A stretch of 64,000 nt of DNA from the NCBI GenBank assembly GCA_017451385.1, contig JAFSPS010000047.1:1-64000 (forward strand), read 5' to 3'. This document shows positions 1-7,593 of the stretch, piece after piece (the first letter of the stretch is position 1; every line of letters starts with the position of its first letter). This stretch comes from Bacteroidales bacterium (GTDB lineage Bacteria; Bacteroidota; Bacteroidia; Bacteroidales; P3). The notes below the pieces were generated by a model, which was not told the origin of the DNA, searched no databases, and worked only from the letters and a program-made list of their open reading frames with translations. A program made the translations under genes and the position numbers.

Positions 1-25
1 CGCGGGCGGTGCCGAAAGGAACATT

Positions 26-134
<109 letters not shown>

Positions 135-142
135 TCTTACAG

Positions 143-173
143 GGGAGTCTGCAAAGACTCCCTTTTTTTTTTT
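143..173 (+). terminator. Rho-independent terminator of the rRNA operon
   Basis: Perfect 8-bp stem GGGAGTCT/AGACTCCC (143-150/155-162), GCAA tetraloop, then 11 T. It starts nine bases after the 5S gene and closes the rRNA transcription unit. Confidence 0.92.
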
Positions 174-245
174 GCCCATTTCCTGGCAAACCGGCCCGAC
201 ATCTAAGGAACATAGCCCCCCCCCCTTAGAAAAACATAGTCTTCC

Positions 246-326
246 CTAAAGAACCAGTCCTCCCTAGATAAACTAGAATATCTAGTAAATCTAGTTAAAA
301 TAGATAATCTAGTCCATCTAGAAAAT
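246..326. repeat. Phased 9-bp CTAG minisatellite
   Basis: CTAG occurs at 264, 273, 282, 291, 309 and 318, always on a 9-bp grid. The missing grid point at 300 reads ATAG, and the points at 246 and 255 read CTAA and CCAG-like sequence. The unit is CTAG plus five A/T-rich bases. A run of ten C (216-225) lies just upstream. The rest of 174-448 holds no gene. Confidence 0.85.
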
Positions 327-448
327 CAATCCACCATATTCTCTTGATGGTCTTTTATTTCTTTTCCGTTGCTGTTGTTTTTTGGGGCAGTTTATCCTGC
401 TGTCGCTGTTGCGTCTAATGTTTTCCCGCCTTGTTTCATTTATTTTTG

Positions 449-456
449 TACTTTTG
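449..456 (+). promoter_or_regulatory. Bacteroidota -7 promoter box
   Basis: TACTTTTG fits TAnnTTTG and lies 24 bp before the ATG of the surface-protein gene at 480. No well-spaced -33 TTTG is evident (TTG at 431-433 is too close). Confidence 0.6.
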
Positions 457-479
457 CATGAAATAAATATTATTCAATT

Positions 480-1544
480 ATGAAGAAAATTACTTTATTC
501 TTGGCGGCGATGTTCGCTATTGGCAGCATTGCTATGACAGGCTTCACTGAGAAAGATAAAACCGAAGAACCTGCTCATGTCATTGACGACCATGGTGGTG
601 ACAATGGCGGCGGTAACGGTGGAGAAAACGGTGGCAATAATAACGACCCCGTTAATGAGAACGCAGGTATGTTGTCCGGTCTTTTTTCTGTATCAGATAA
701 TTTGAAGGTGCATTTCTCGCAGGGCAACTTGCAATATACTATTACGGGCACTCACCTCTGCGCCGATGGTACTACGCAGCCCGGCACGTGGCGTTTTGCT
801 GAAAACCAGTACGATTTTATCGGTGAGGATAATGCTAATACATCACCATCATACGATGGTTGGATAGACCTTTTCGGTTGGGCCACATCTGGTTATCATG
901 ATGCCAATGATGAGGGCAATGTCAATTACATGCCATATAGCACCGCTTATGAAGAACTTGACGAGAATAACCATTTCGATGGTTATGGTCCTTCTCCCGA
1001 TGTAGTGCCGCAGGACATTACGGGCGACAGCCGCTACTATGATTGGGGTGTATATAATGCTATCTCCAATGGCGGCAACGTCCCTGGCCGTTGGCGTACT
1101 CTTACTTTAGATGAGTGGCGTTACCTGTTCCGCTGGCGCGAGTGCGATACCCTTGGCGATACTATCAATGCTCGTTTCTGCAAGGCCAATGTGTGTGGCG
1201 TAAATGGTGCGATTCTTTTCCCCGATGTGTATGAACATCCAGCATCGGTCGCTATCCCGCAAAATATCAACATACCCAATGCTCTTGCCGCTTTTGCTGA
1301 CAATACTTATGATGCTGATGCGTGGAATGCAATGCAGCGTGCTGGTGCTGTTTTCCTTCCGTCGGCATGGCAGCGCAAAGAGGGTGTACGATTTTTCCCG
1401 GGTTATGAAGATGGTCATTATTGGTCTTCTACTCACAACGAGACAGGAAGTGCAAATGCTTATGTGATAGGTGCTTCTGTTATTTCAAGTTATGGCAACA
1501 CTTGCAGCGATGGCAACTCTGTCCGCCTTGTTCGCAACGAGTAA
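480..1544 (+). CDS. Secreted surface protein of the Prevotella-type repeated family (FISUMP-like)
   Basis: 354 aa. An N-terminal hydrophobic signal segment (about residues 4-21) is followed by a Gly/Asn/Asp-rich flexible linker (about 38-60) and one globular domain. The domain carries the motifs typical of a large Bacteroidales paralogous family: 'VHFSQGNLQY', 'WRFAENQYDFIG', 'WIDLFGWATSGY', 'YDWGVYNAISNGG', 'WRTLTLDEWRYL' and a C-terminal 'YWSSTHNE...SVRLVRNE'. The function of the family is not known; export and surface display are inferred. Unusually, the lipobox cysteine expected after the signal segment is replaced by Phe (MTGF-TEKDK), so it may be secreted rather than lipidated. It has its own promoter and is followed 44 bp later by the peptidase gene. 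Confidence 0.8.
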   Translation: MKKITLFLAAMFAIGSIAMTGFTEKDKTEEPAHVIDDHGGDNGGGNGGENGGNNNDPVNENAGMLSGLFSVSDNLKVHFSQGNLQYTITGTHLCADGTTQPGTWRFAENQYDFIGEDNANTSPSYDGWIDLFGWATSGYHDANDEGNVNYMPYSTAYEELDENNHFDGYGPSPDVVPQDITGDSRYYDWGVYNAISNGGNVPGRWRTLTLDEWRYLFRWRECDTLGDTINARFCKANVCGVNGAILFPDVYEHPASVAIPQNINIPNALAAFADNTYDADAWNAMQRAGAVFLPSAWQRKEGVRFFPGYEDGHYWSSTHNETGSANAYVIGASVISSYGNTCSDGNSVRLVRNE

Positions 1545-1588
1545 TTTTACAACCCTTTCCATATCATAAATAACTAACAATAACTCTT

Positions 1589-3694
1589 ATGAAACGTGTT
1601 TTCATATCATTGGTCTGCGCTCTCTTGCTTGTGGCAGGCTGCAAAAACAAGACAGACATGGATAATCCTTTCTTCTCTGAGTGGAACACTCCCTACGGGA
1701 TTCCCGATTTTGCTAAAATCAAGTTGGAGCATTATCTGCCGGCATTCGATGAGGGTATGCGGCAGCAGAAGGCAGAGATTGATACTATCGTCAATAACGC
1801 CGAAGCACCCACCTTCGCCAACACCATTGAGGCATTGGAACGCAGTGGCGCTATGCTCAGTAGGGTAGAGGGCGTGTTCTTCAATCTTAATGAATGTGAG
1901 AATAGCGAGGAGATGGATGCTATTGCCGATGAGGTAATGCCCAAGCTTACGGCACATTCAGACGATATTATGCTCAATGCACGTCTTTTCGAGCGTGTGA
2001 AGGCTGTTTACGACCAGCGTGACGACTCATCTCTCTCTGCCGAGCAGCTTCGCCTGCTGGAAGAGACCTACAAGGGGTTCGTCCGTGGCGGTGCCAATGT
2101 GTCAGCCGACCAGCAGGCTCGTTTTCGCCAGATAAATGAGCAGCTGGCATCGTTGACCCTTCGTTTTGGTCAGAATGTGCTGCGTGCCACCAATGCTTAT
2201 AGGCTTGTTCTCGATGAGGGGCAGGCCACCGCTATTGGTCTCTCTGCCGACCAGCTGGCTGCTGCGCGCGAGGCAGCTGATGGCGATGACTCTACACGAG
2301 GCAAATATGTGTTCACTATCCACATGCCCAGCTGGGAGCCTTTTATGCAGAACTGCACCGACCGCGCTTTGCGCCAGCAGATGTGGCAGGCCTACGCCAC
2401 ACGCTGCAATGGCGGACAGTATGACAATACTTCCATAATTGATTCTATTGTCAATCTACGCCTTGAACGTGCCAACATTTTAGGCTATGCCACTCATGCC
2501 GACTATGTCCTTGATGCCTGTCTTGCCAAGACGCCGAAGGCTGTCTATGACTGTCTCATGCAGCTCTGGCCGGCAGCCCTTGCCAAGGCTAAAGCCGAGC
2601 GCGACGAGTACCAGCAGATGATGAAAGCCGATGGCATCGACGAGCCGCTAACCCCTGCCGACTGGCGTTACTACAGCGAGCGTCTGCGTCGTGAGCGTTA
2701 TGCGCTCGACGATGAGGTCATACGCCCCTACTTCTCTCTCGACAGTGTGCTGTCGGGCGCATTCTCTGTCGCCAACCGTCTCTATGGTCTTTCCTTCCGC
2801 CTCAATGCCGACCTACCCACCTACAACAAAGTAGCACGTTCCTACGAGGTGACGGAGGGCGACAGCGTCATTGGCATTCTCTATATGGACTTCCATCCGC
2901 GAGCCTCCAAGCGCAGTGGTGCATGGATGACAGAGTTCCGCGGCCAGCATCGCGATGCCGCTGGCAACAACGTTATCCCTATCATACAAGTAGTATGCAA
3001 CTTCACCAGCCCTACGGCCGACAAGCCCTCGTTGCTCACCTTCGACGAAAGCGAGACGCTCTTCCATGAGTTTGGCCACGCACTGCACGGGCTTCTCAGC
3101 CGTTGCAGCTATCGCTCTATTGCCGGCACCAATGTGCCGCGCGACTTTGTCGAGCTCCCCTCACAGGTCATGGAGAACTGGTGCCGCCATCCGCAGGTCA
3201 TGAAGGAGTATGCCAAGCACTATGTCACGGGGGCTTCCATACCCGACGAGCTTATTGCCAAGATTGCCGCCGCCCAGACCTACGGACAGGGCTTCATCAA
3301 CACCGAGCTCCTCGCCGCATCGTTGCTTGATATGGATTACTATACGCTCACTGCTCCCCAGCACATTGATGCTGCCGCTTTCGAGCAGGCCGCTATGGAC
3401 AAGATTGGCCTCATCCCTGAAATCATCTCGCGCTATAAGAGCCCCTATTTCCAGCATATCTTCACCACGGGTTATGATGCTGGCTACTATAGCTATACAT
3501 GGACGGCAATCCTCGATGCCGATGCTTTCGAGGCTTTCGTGGAGAGTGGCGACCTGTTCAATCCCGTCCTTGCCGGCAAGTTCCGCCATATCCTCGAGAG
3601 TGGCAACACCATAGACCTCATGCAGGCCTACCGCGTCTTCCGTGGCAAAGACCCCGATGTGCGCGCATTGATGAAACACCGCGGACTCCTCTGA
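1589..3694 (+). CDS. dcp: M3-family peptidyl-dipeptidase (Dcp-like), lipoprotein
   Basis: 701 aa, usual length for Dcp/oligopeptidase A. A lipoprotein signal 'LLLVAGC' puts Cys18 at the mature N terminus, so the enzyme is probably anchored in the periplasm or outer membrane, where it removes dipeptides from peptide C termini. The zinc motif HEFGH is seen in 'LFHEFGHALHG' (about residue 493), followed by the downstream substrate-loop elements 'TNVPRDFVELPSQVMENW' and 'GYDAGYYSYTW' typical of the family. The start is the ATG directly before the signal peptide. It follows the surface-protein gene by 44 bp with no terminator between them, so they may be co-transcribed. No key residue appears missing. 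Confidence 0.93.
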   Translation: MKRVFISLVCALLLVAGCKNKTDMDNPFFSEWNTPYGIPDFAKIKLEHYLPAFDEGMRQQKAEIDTIVNNAEAPTFANTIEALERSGAMLSRVEGVFFNLNECENSEEMDAIADEVMPKLTAHSDDIMLNARLFERVKAVYDQRDDSSLSAEQLRLLEETYKGFVRGGANVSADQQARFRQINEQLASLTLRFGQNVLRATNAYRLVLDEGQATAIGLSADQLAAAREAADGDDSTRGKYVFTIHMPSWEPFMQNCTDRALRQQMWQAYATRCNGGQYDNTSIIDSIVNLRLERANILGYATHADYVLDACLAKTPKAVYDCLMQLWPAALAKAKAERDEYQQMMKADGIDEPLTPADWRYYSERLRRERYALDDEVIRPYFSLDSVLSGAFSVANRLYGLSFRLNADLPTYNKVARSYEVTEGDSVIGILYMDFHPRASKRSGAWMTEFRGQHRDAAGNNVIPIIQVVCNFTSPTADKPSLLTFDESETLFHEFGHALHGLLSRCSYRSIAGTNVPRDFVELPSQVMENWCRHPQVMKEYAKHYVTGASIPDELIAKIAAAQTYGQGFINTELLAASLLDMDYYTLTAPQHIDAAAFEQAAMDKIGLIPEIISRYKSPYFQHIFTTGYDAGYYSYTWTAILDADAFEAFVESGDLFNPVLAGKFRHILESGNTIDLMQAYRVFRGKDPDVRALMKHRGLL

Positions 3695-3873
3695 AACAGG
3701 CTTTTGTCCCCCTACAGGCAGTGTGCTAAAAGCATAAACAGCTCAACTTCATAGAGGGCTGGAAACAGGCAGCTGACCCTATGTCCCAGTTTATCGCTAC
3801 ACGCCAATGCCGTAAATCGTTTACTACTCATCTATTCATAAAAGGAAAAACACTTAAAACAAAACATCATTCA

Positions 3874-4635
3874 ATGAAAATCAACGCAATAAAAGCAGTC
3901 CGTATGTTCGACAACGGATTCATGAACCAATCTTTTGCCTTTGGTGGCGAGGAAGGCAAGGCAGCTTTCGACGAGCAGATAATATATCGCAGCAGCCTGC
4001 AGAACTTCCTTATCGACACCGATGAAGGCGTCATACTTGTAGATACCGGCTTCCGTGCCGACTTTCAGGCTCCTGCTCGCAAACTTGGCGCACCGCTCTA
4101 TATGGGCGAGCTGGTGGATGACTATCTCTCTGCCTTCACCAAGTTGGGTTACAGCCCTGAGCAGGTAGTGAAAATCATCATTACCCACAAACACAACGAC
4201 CATACCGATGCGCTCTCTTTCTTCCCCAATGCCGCCATCTACATCGCACCCGAAGACGCCGACGCCATGAAACTCGAAGGCGACAACATCGTGCGCCTCA
4301 CCTACGGCGATGGTCCGTACAAGAACTTCCCTCGTGCCCAGAAGGTCGCTGACGGCCTTTGGGTTGTCGAAGCGAAGGGGCATACGCTTGGCAACAGTGT
4401 GGCAATCCTCGAACACGACAATCTCTTCTATATGTTCCATGGTGACGTGACCTACTGCGATGCCGCGCTGAAAGCCAACAAACTGAGCATAGTCTTCGAG
4501 GACCGCGCCGCTGCCCGTCAGACCCTCGACCGTGTGCGTCAGTTCGTCATCGACAATCCTACCATCTACCTCTCCACGCATTGTCCCGAAGGCTATGAAA
4601 ACCTCGAGATGAAGCGCATCATGAAACTCGTCTGA
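3874..4635 (+). CDS. MBL-fold metallo-hydrolase (lactonase-like)
   Basis: 253 aa from the ATG at 3874. A longer reading frame to 3781 exists, but its extra 31 residues are unlike the family. The metallo-beta-lactamase zinc motif HxHxDH is seen in 'ITHKHNDHTDAL', the next ligands in 'GHTLGNSVAIL' and 'FHGDVTYCD', and the last His in 'STHCPEGYE'. The layout is like N-acyl-homoserine-lactonase-type hydrolases, but the substrate cannot be read from the sequence. No signal peptide, so cytoplasmic. A strong terminator follows 29 bp after the stop. Confidence 0.85.
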   Translation: MKINAIKAVRMFDNGFMNQSFAFGGEEGKAAFDEQIIYRSSLQNFLIDTDEGVILVDTGFRADFQAPARKLGAPLYMGELVDDYLSAFTKLGYSPEQVVKIIITHKHNDHTDALSFFPNAAIYIAPEDADAMKLEGDNIVRLTYGDGPYKNFPRAQKVADGLWVVEAKGHTLGNSVAILEHDNLFYMFHGDVTYCDAALKANKLSIVFEDRAAARQTLDRVRQFVIDNPTIYLSTHCPEGYENLEMKRIMKLV

Positions 4636-4664
4636 CGCAATCATAACAGTCACATACAAGAAAG

Positions 4665-4703
4665 GGGAGGGCTTCCGTCATGTCGGAAGCCCTCCCTTTT
4701 TTT
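4665..4703. terminator. Rho-independent terminator after MBL gene
   Basis: 13-bp stem GGGAGGGCTTCCG/CGGAAGCCCTCCC (4665-4677/4684-4696) followed by seven T. It ends the MBL-fold gene and may also isolate the CRISPR region to the right. Confidence 0.9.
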
Positions 4704-4948
4704 GTCATATATAGCAACGAAACAAAAAAATAGGCATGATAGTTGTCAGAGCATCGTGTCCATAGAATATTTGGTACGGAGCGTGTGCCAATCACTCTAT
4801 GAACATCGTGCGTATCGTGTGTGGTATGGCACAACGTCTTTTGCGATGCATTGTACATAGCATTATGTGTATTAAAGAATTGTAGCCGTCAATTACATTA
4901 CCTCAAATCTTAATCTCTCCATCGGAGAAATCGGAATACTCCGAACCA
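4704..4948. other. Non-coding stretch beyond the distal end of the CRISPR array
   Basis: AT-rich. No reading frame here resembles a protein. A short ATCTTAATC at 4907-4915 echoes the start of the CRISPR repeat but the match does not continue. Nothing else recognised. Confidence 0.5.
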
Positions 4949-4951
4949 GTC

Positions 4952-5275
4952 TTAATCCTTGTTTTGGTGGAAGATGGGGGGAATAGAACCACGGTCGCGC
5001 ATCTTGTAATGCAGTGAGGAAACGTCGTCGGTGTTCTTGAGGTCGTACTCTTTTTCGTCGTCAATGAGACCCTTTGCCTGCATTTTCATATACATCTTTT
5101 TGAGTTCATCGACGTCAAAAATCTTAAACTCCGTGCCGAAATAGTGTTCGATTGCGTATCCTTTGCCACTGCCTGCGCCGCCAGCGAGGACGACGCACTG
5201 TCCGTAGTGCGGTCCGACCTGCTTGCCGAACTTCACGACACGGTCTTCGAGGATGATATAATCTGCGAGTGTCAT
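4952..5275 (-). CDS. Truncated P-loop kinase-like protein, 3' end replaced by a CRISPR repeat
   Basis: 107 codons, but only about 97 are original. The Walker A motif GGAGSGKG (residues 32-39) is followed by 'FKIFDVDELKKMY', a layout like the zeta-toxin/polynucleotide-kinase type P-loop proteins carried by phages. The last ten residues (IPPIFHQNKD) and the TAA stop are encoded by the repeat at 4949-4986, so the native C terminus is missing. Part of the 956-bp insert. It starts 52 bp after the 118-aa gene on the same strand, like consecutive phage genes. Substrate and activity unknown; probably non-functional. Confidence 0.6.
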   Translation of the reverse strand: MTLADYIILEDRVVKFGKQVGPHYGQCVVLAGGAGSGKGYAIEHYFGTEFKIFDVDELKKMYMKMQAKGLIDDEKEYDLKNTDDVSSLHYKMRDRGSIPPIFHQNKD

Positions 5276-5327
5276 TAGTTTTATTTTTATTTATTAAATA
5301 ATAATAGCGGCACTCGCAAAAACACCA

Positions 5328-5684
5328 CTATTTCACAAAGTGCGGCAGCACCTCTTCGTATAGTTCGGGGTTCGTCATTTTCAAGTACTCAATGCACGCG
5401 TCTGCAAGTGCGGCATAGTCTTTGTGTTTTTTAATCTCCCCACGCACGAAGTAGTCATGTTCGATGAACTCATCCTTTGTGATGTAGCGACCTCCACAAG
5501 TCAGTTCAGCACTCACTACCAAGCGGTCGTCCGTCACACTTGCCCACAGGGAGAGTCCGCTATTGACGTAGTTCAGGCGTGCCAGCACCCAACTGCGGAA
5601 CGCTTCGTTAATGAAAATGTCGTAGAAGCGGCGGTTGTATTCCCACTTCTTTCTAACAAGTGCTTTAAATTCTTCTTCACTCAT
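5328..5684 (-). CDS. Hypothetical phage-like protein inside CRISPR insert 1
   Basis: 118 aa, complete (ATG at 5684, stop at 5328), preceded by a terminator and AT-rich leader and followed by the P-loop gene. A soluble, charged protein with no signal peptide or membrane segment; N-terminal 'MSEEEFKALVRKKWEYN' is likely helical. I do not recognise a family. It is the only intact gene of the 956-bp insert, which suggests a random slice of a co-directional phage gene cluster. Whether it is expressed from the array promoter is open. Confidence 0.55.
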   Translation of the reverse strand: MSEEEFKALVRKKWEYNRRFYDIFINEAFRSWVLARLNYVNSGLSLWASVTDDRLVVSAELTCGGRYITKDEFIEHDYFVRGEIKKHKDYAALADACIEYLKMTNPELYEEVLPHFVK

Positions 5685-5769
5685 AGTTTTGTGTTTTTTA
5701 ACTCTACTTAATATATTGCATTTTTTTGGAATTTTTTAATAATATCGGAAAATATTTTATTGAATGAAC

Positions 5770-5798
5770 AAAAAAAGCCGCAATCTATGTCGCGACTT
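5770..5798 (-). terminator. Terminator inside CRISPR insert 1
   Basis: On the minus strand AAGTCGC pairs with GCGGCTT (one G-U pair; plus-strand arms 5792-5798 and 5775-5781), followed by T-rich sequence. It lies after the DUF285-like fragment and before the 118-aa gene, as expected in the source genome. Confidence 0.55.
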
Positions 5799-5832
5799 TA
5801 AATGATTTAATTCGTTCGTTTTAACCACGATA

Positions 5833-5942
5833 CTACTTCGGAGGGTTCGCTTCGAGTGGTGAGTGGTAGAACATATCTTTCATATCCTCCACGTTCCGCA
5901 CGTCCCACTTCGATATATCTTCGTTAAATGGCGAGTCTTTAA
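5833..5942 (-). pseudogene. C-terminal fragment of a DUF285/BspA-type repeat protein
   Basis: Reading leftwards from the repeat at 5943, the frame gives 'FNEDISKWDVRNVEDMKDMF' and stops at 5833-5835. This is the hallmark of the DUF285 (BspA-like surface repeat) family, found in Mycoplasma, Bacteroidota and some large phages. Everything 5' of the last repeat is missing, cut exactly at the CRISPR repeat. The last insert bases before the repeat, GTCTTTAA (5935-5942), resemble the repeat start GTCTTAA. Confidence 0.7.
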
Positions 5943-6096
5943 GTCTTAATCCTTGTTTGGTGGAAGATGGTGGGATAGATTACGGAACTCCTCCTCCGTT
6001 GCCAGATAAAGGGAGTCTTAATCCTTGTTTTGGTGGAAGATGGGGGGATATGCTTTTTTTGCAATTATTTACATCTTTTTGCATTATTTTTTCTCA

Positions 6097-6792
6097 CTAT
6101 TCGTTGTCCAATTCTATGCTCTCCGCTAACAACTTACTCACGGCATAACTCTTGAACCCAACTCGATTGACCTGCCAGTCTAACATATCGTCTTTGCTAT
6201 TTATGAACGCAATAACTCCAACGACCTTGTCCGCCGCCTTGTCAATGCTCTCGTCGACCTTCGAAAACACACTTTTGTCTATCGAGTATTTGAAGTTACC
6301 TCCAATGATGGAGTAGTTCTTCGTTGCGTCTTTTTCGTTATTCCACGCCGTGGTCTTGTTGATGAGTTCGTAATGCCCGGTCTCGTTCTTTTCCCAATAC
6401 TCGTTCATTATTCCGCCCTCCACAGGGTAACAGTAGAAGAACGAGGACTGCGAGAATTCCTTCGCAAGACGAATGAGAGTCTTTAACTGTATGTTGAACA
6501 CCAAGAAGGAGTGTTCCACATTATCCGCGAAATGCCCATCAATAGGTACATATATGTAATAACCAAGTTTTAACCGCTTTTTTATCTCGTTGTTTAACTT
6601 GCGGTTATCACTCGTTGAGACCTGCGTGCTGTCGGGATTCTCGGCAGTGATGATTCCAAATGTTCCGATGTTGTCCATCTGCTTCCCTTTAATGTACATT
6701 TTCTGTACGTTTTTGATGTTACGCTTCTTGGCGTTGATGCTCGCCTCATCCACGTTCGTACCCTCGTTGAGGTATGTCTTAAGTTCTTTCAT
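6097..6792 (-). CDS. Phage-like hypothetical protein in CRISPR insert 2 (paralogue 1)
   Basis: 231 aa. The first 31 residues (MKELKTYLNE...NIKNVQK) are 29/31 identical to those of the neighbouring gene at 6817-7530, and the identity extends into the upstream non-coding DNA. The rest differs: 'TFGIITAENP', 'YYIYVPIDGHF', 'EHSFLVFNI', 'SSFFYCYPVEGG'. From memory this resembles an uncharacterised family in T4-like and jumbo phages (low certainty). The 'KTYLNE' start resembles N-terminal pro-sequences of phage virion proteins cut after LxE; this is inference. It lies 24 bp after paralogue 2, on the array's transcribed strand. No signal peptide or membrane segment. Confidence 0.65.
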   Translation of the reverse strand: MKELKTYLNEGTNVDEASINAKKRNIKNVQKMYIKGKQMDNIGTFGIITAENPDSTQVSTSDNRKLNNEIKKRLKLGYYIYVPIDGHFADNVEHSFLVFNIQLKTLIRLAKEFSQSSFFYCYPVEGGIMNEYWEKNETGHYELINKTTAWNNEKDATKNYSIIGGNFKYSIDKSVFSKVDESIDKAADKVVGVIAFINSKDDMLDWQVNRVGFKSYAVSKLLAESIELDNE

Positions 6793-6816
6793 TACTATTA
6801 TCGTTTTTTGCTTATT

Positions 6817-7530
6817 TTATTTAACTTCTCTATTTATTTCATCTAACAGTTTATTTATGTCCCTGTCGTCGGGTTCCGCATCTGCAAGATATATCTTGTT
6901 TTTGTTGAGGTCCTTCACTAACACGGTCTCTTGCTGAAACGCAGTGGCGAGTATCTCCGCCAACCTCAACAAGGACGCACTGCTCAACCCGTCAACCTCC
7001 AAAGCAACGCTCTTGTCACTATACATCTCTCCGTTGTCTCCAACGTAGCGTCCCTTGAAGAAGTTCCCAAGCGAGTACGCACCAATGTATTCTTCGTTCT
7101 CATTGTTGAATCGTGTTATTGCACGATGCACTATTTTATCCTTCCCCCAGCGGTTTCTTAACGTCTCCACGAACTGCTTTATTTTATTGAGGATTTTGTT
7201 GTCGGATAACACCACCGCATTGACGTCCGTAGCAAAGACGATGACCCCTCCACGATATTTCGATAGTCCGTACTGCTCGCCGTGGACGCCCTCGTCCAAC
7301 TCGAACTTTTCAGTGTTGTCCTTGCACTCCTTGATGTACCCACCACGCTGTATGCCGTGACCGTTGGGCATCGTTTTCCCGTCGGGATGAAAATACTTCA
7401 CTTCCCGATACCCACCACATTGTAAAAAGTCTTTCAGTTTCTGTACGTTTTTGATGTTACGCTTCTTGGCGTTGATGCTCGCCTCATCCACGTTCGTAAC
7501 CTCGTTGAGGTATGTCTTAAGTTCTTGCAT
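6817..7530 (-). CDS. Phage-like hypothetical protein in CRISPR insert 2 (paralogue 2)
   Basis: 237 aa, sharing the 31-residue N terminus (MQELKTYLNE...) with the downstream gene but with an unrelated middle and C-terminal part: 'GVHGEQYGLSKYRGGVIVFA', 'RWGKDKIVHRAITRF', 'NEEYIGAYSLGNFFKGRYVG'. Those motifs suggest an enzyme or ligand-binding fold but I cannot name it. The C terminus ends 'LLDEINREVK'. Directly upstream, the tail of a third similar gene survives (7557-7593). The arrangement is a tandem gene family with conserved leader and variable bodies, as in phage structural clusters. Confidence 0.65.
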   Translation of the reverse strand: MQELKTYLNEVTNVDEASINAKKRNIKNVQKLKDFLQCGGYREVKYFHPDGKTMPNGHGIQRGGYIKECKDNTEKFELDEGVHGEQYGLSKYRGGVIVFATDVNAVVLSDNKILNKIKQFVETLRNRWGKDKIVHRAITRFNNENEEYIGAYSLGNFFKGRYVGDNGEMYSDKSVALEVDGLSSASLLRLAEILATAFQQETVLVKDLNKNKIYLADAEPDDRDINKLLDEINREVK

Positions 7531-7556
7531 TACTATTATCGTTTTTTTTGCTTATT

Positions 7557-7593
7557 TTATTTAAAAAATATATTTATTTCATCTAACATTTTT
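7557..7593 (-). pseudogene. Tail of a third tandem paralogue, cut at the CRISPR repeat
   Basis: Minus-strand codons give M-L-D-E-I-N-I-F-F-K-stop, matching the LLDEINREVK end of the gene at 6817, and the following non-coding sequence (7531-7556) matches that after the 6817 gene. All upstream coding sequence is missing because the CRISPR repeat begins at 7594. Confidence 0.7.

Noticed and set aside
4907..4945. Possible tenth, degenerate CRISPR repeat
   Set aside because: ATCTTAATC matches the first bases of the repeat but the remaining bases do not, and the distance to the next repeat (42 bp) leaves no room for a spacer.
5957..6148. 63-codon plus-strand frame over CRISPR repeats
   Set aside because: It is composed of two repeats and a spacer read in the non-transcribed direction.
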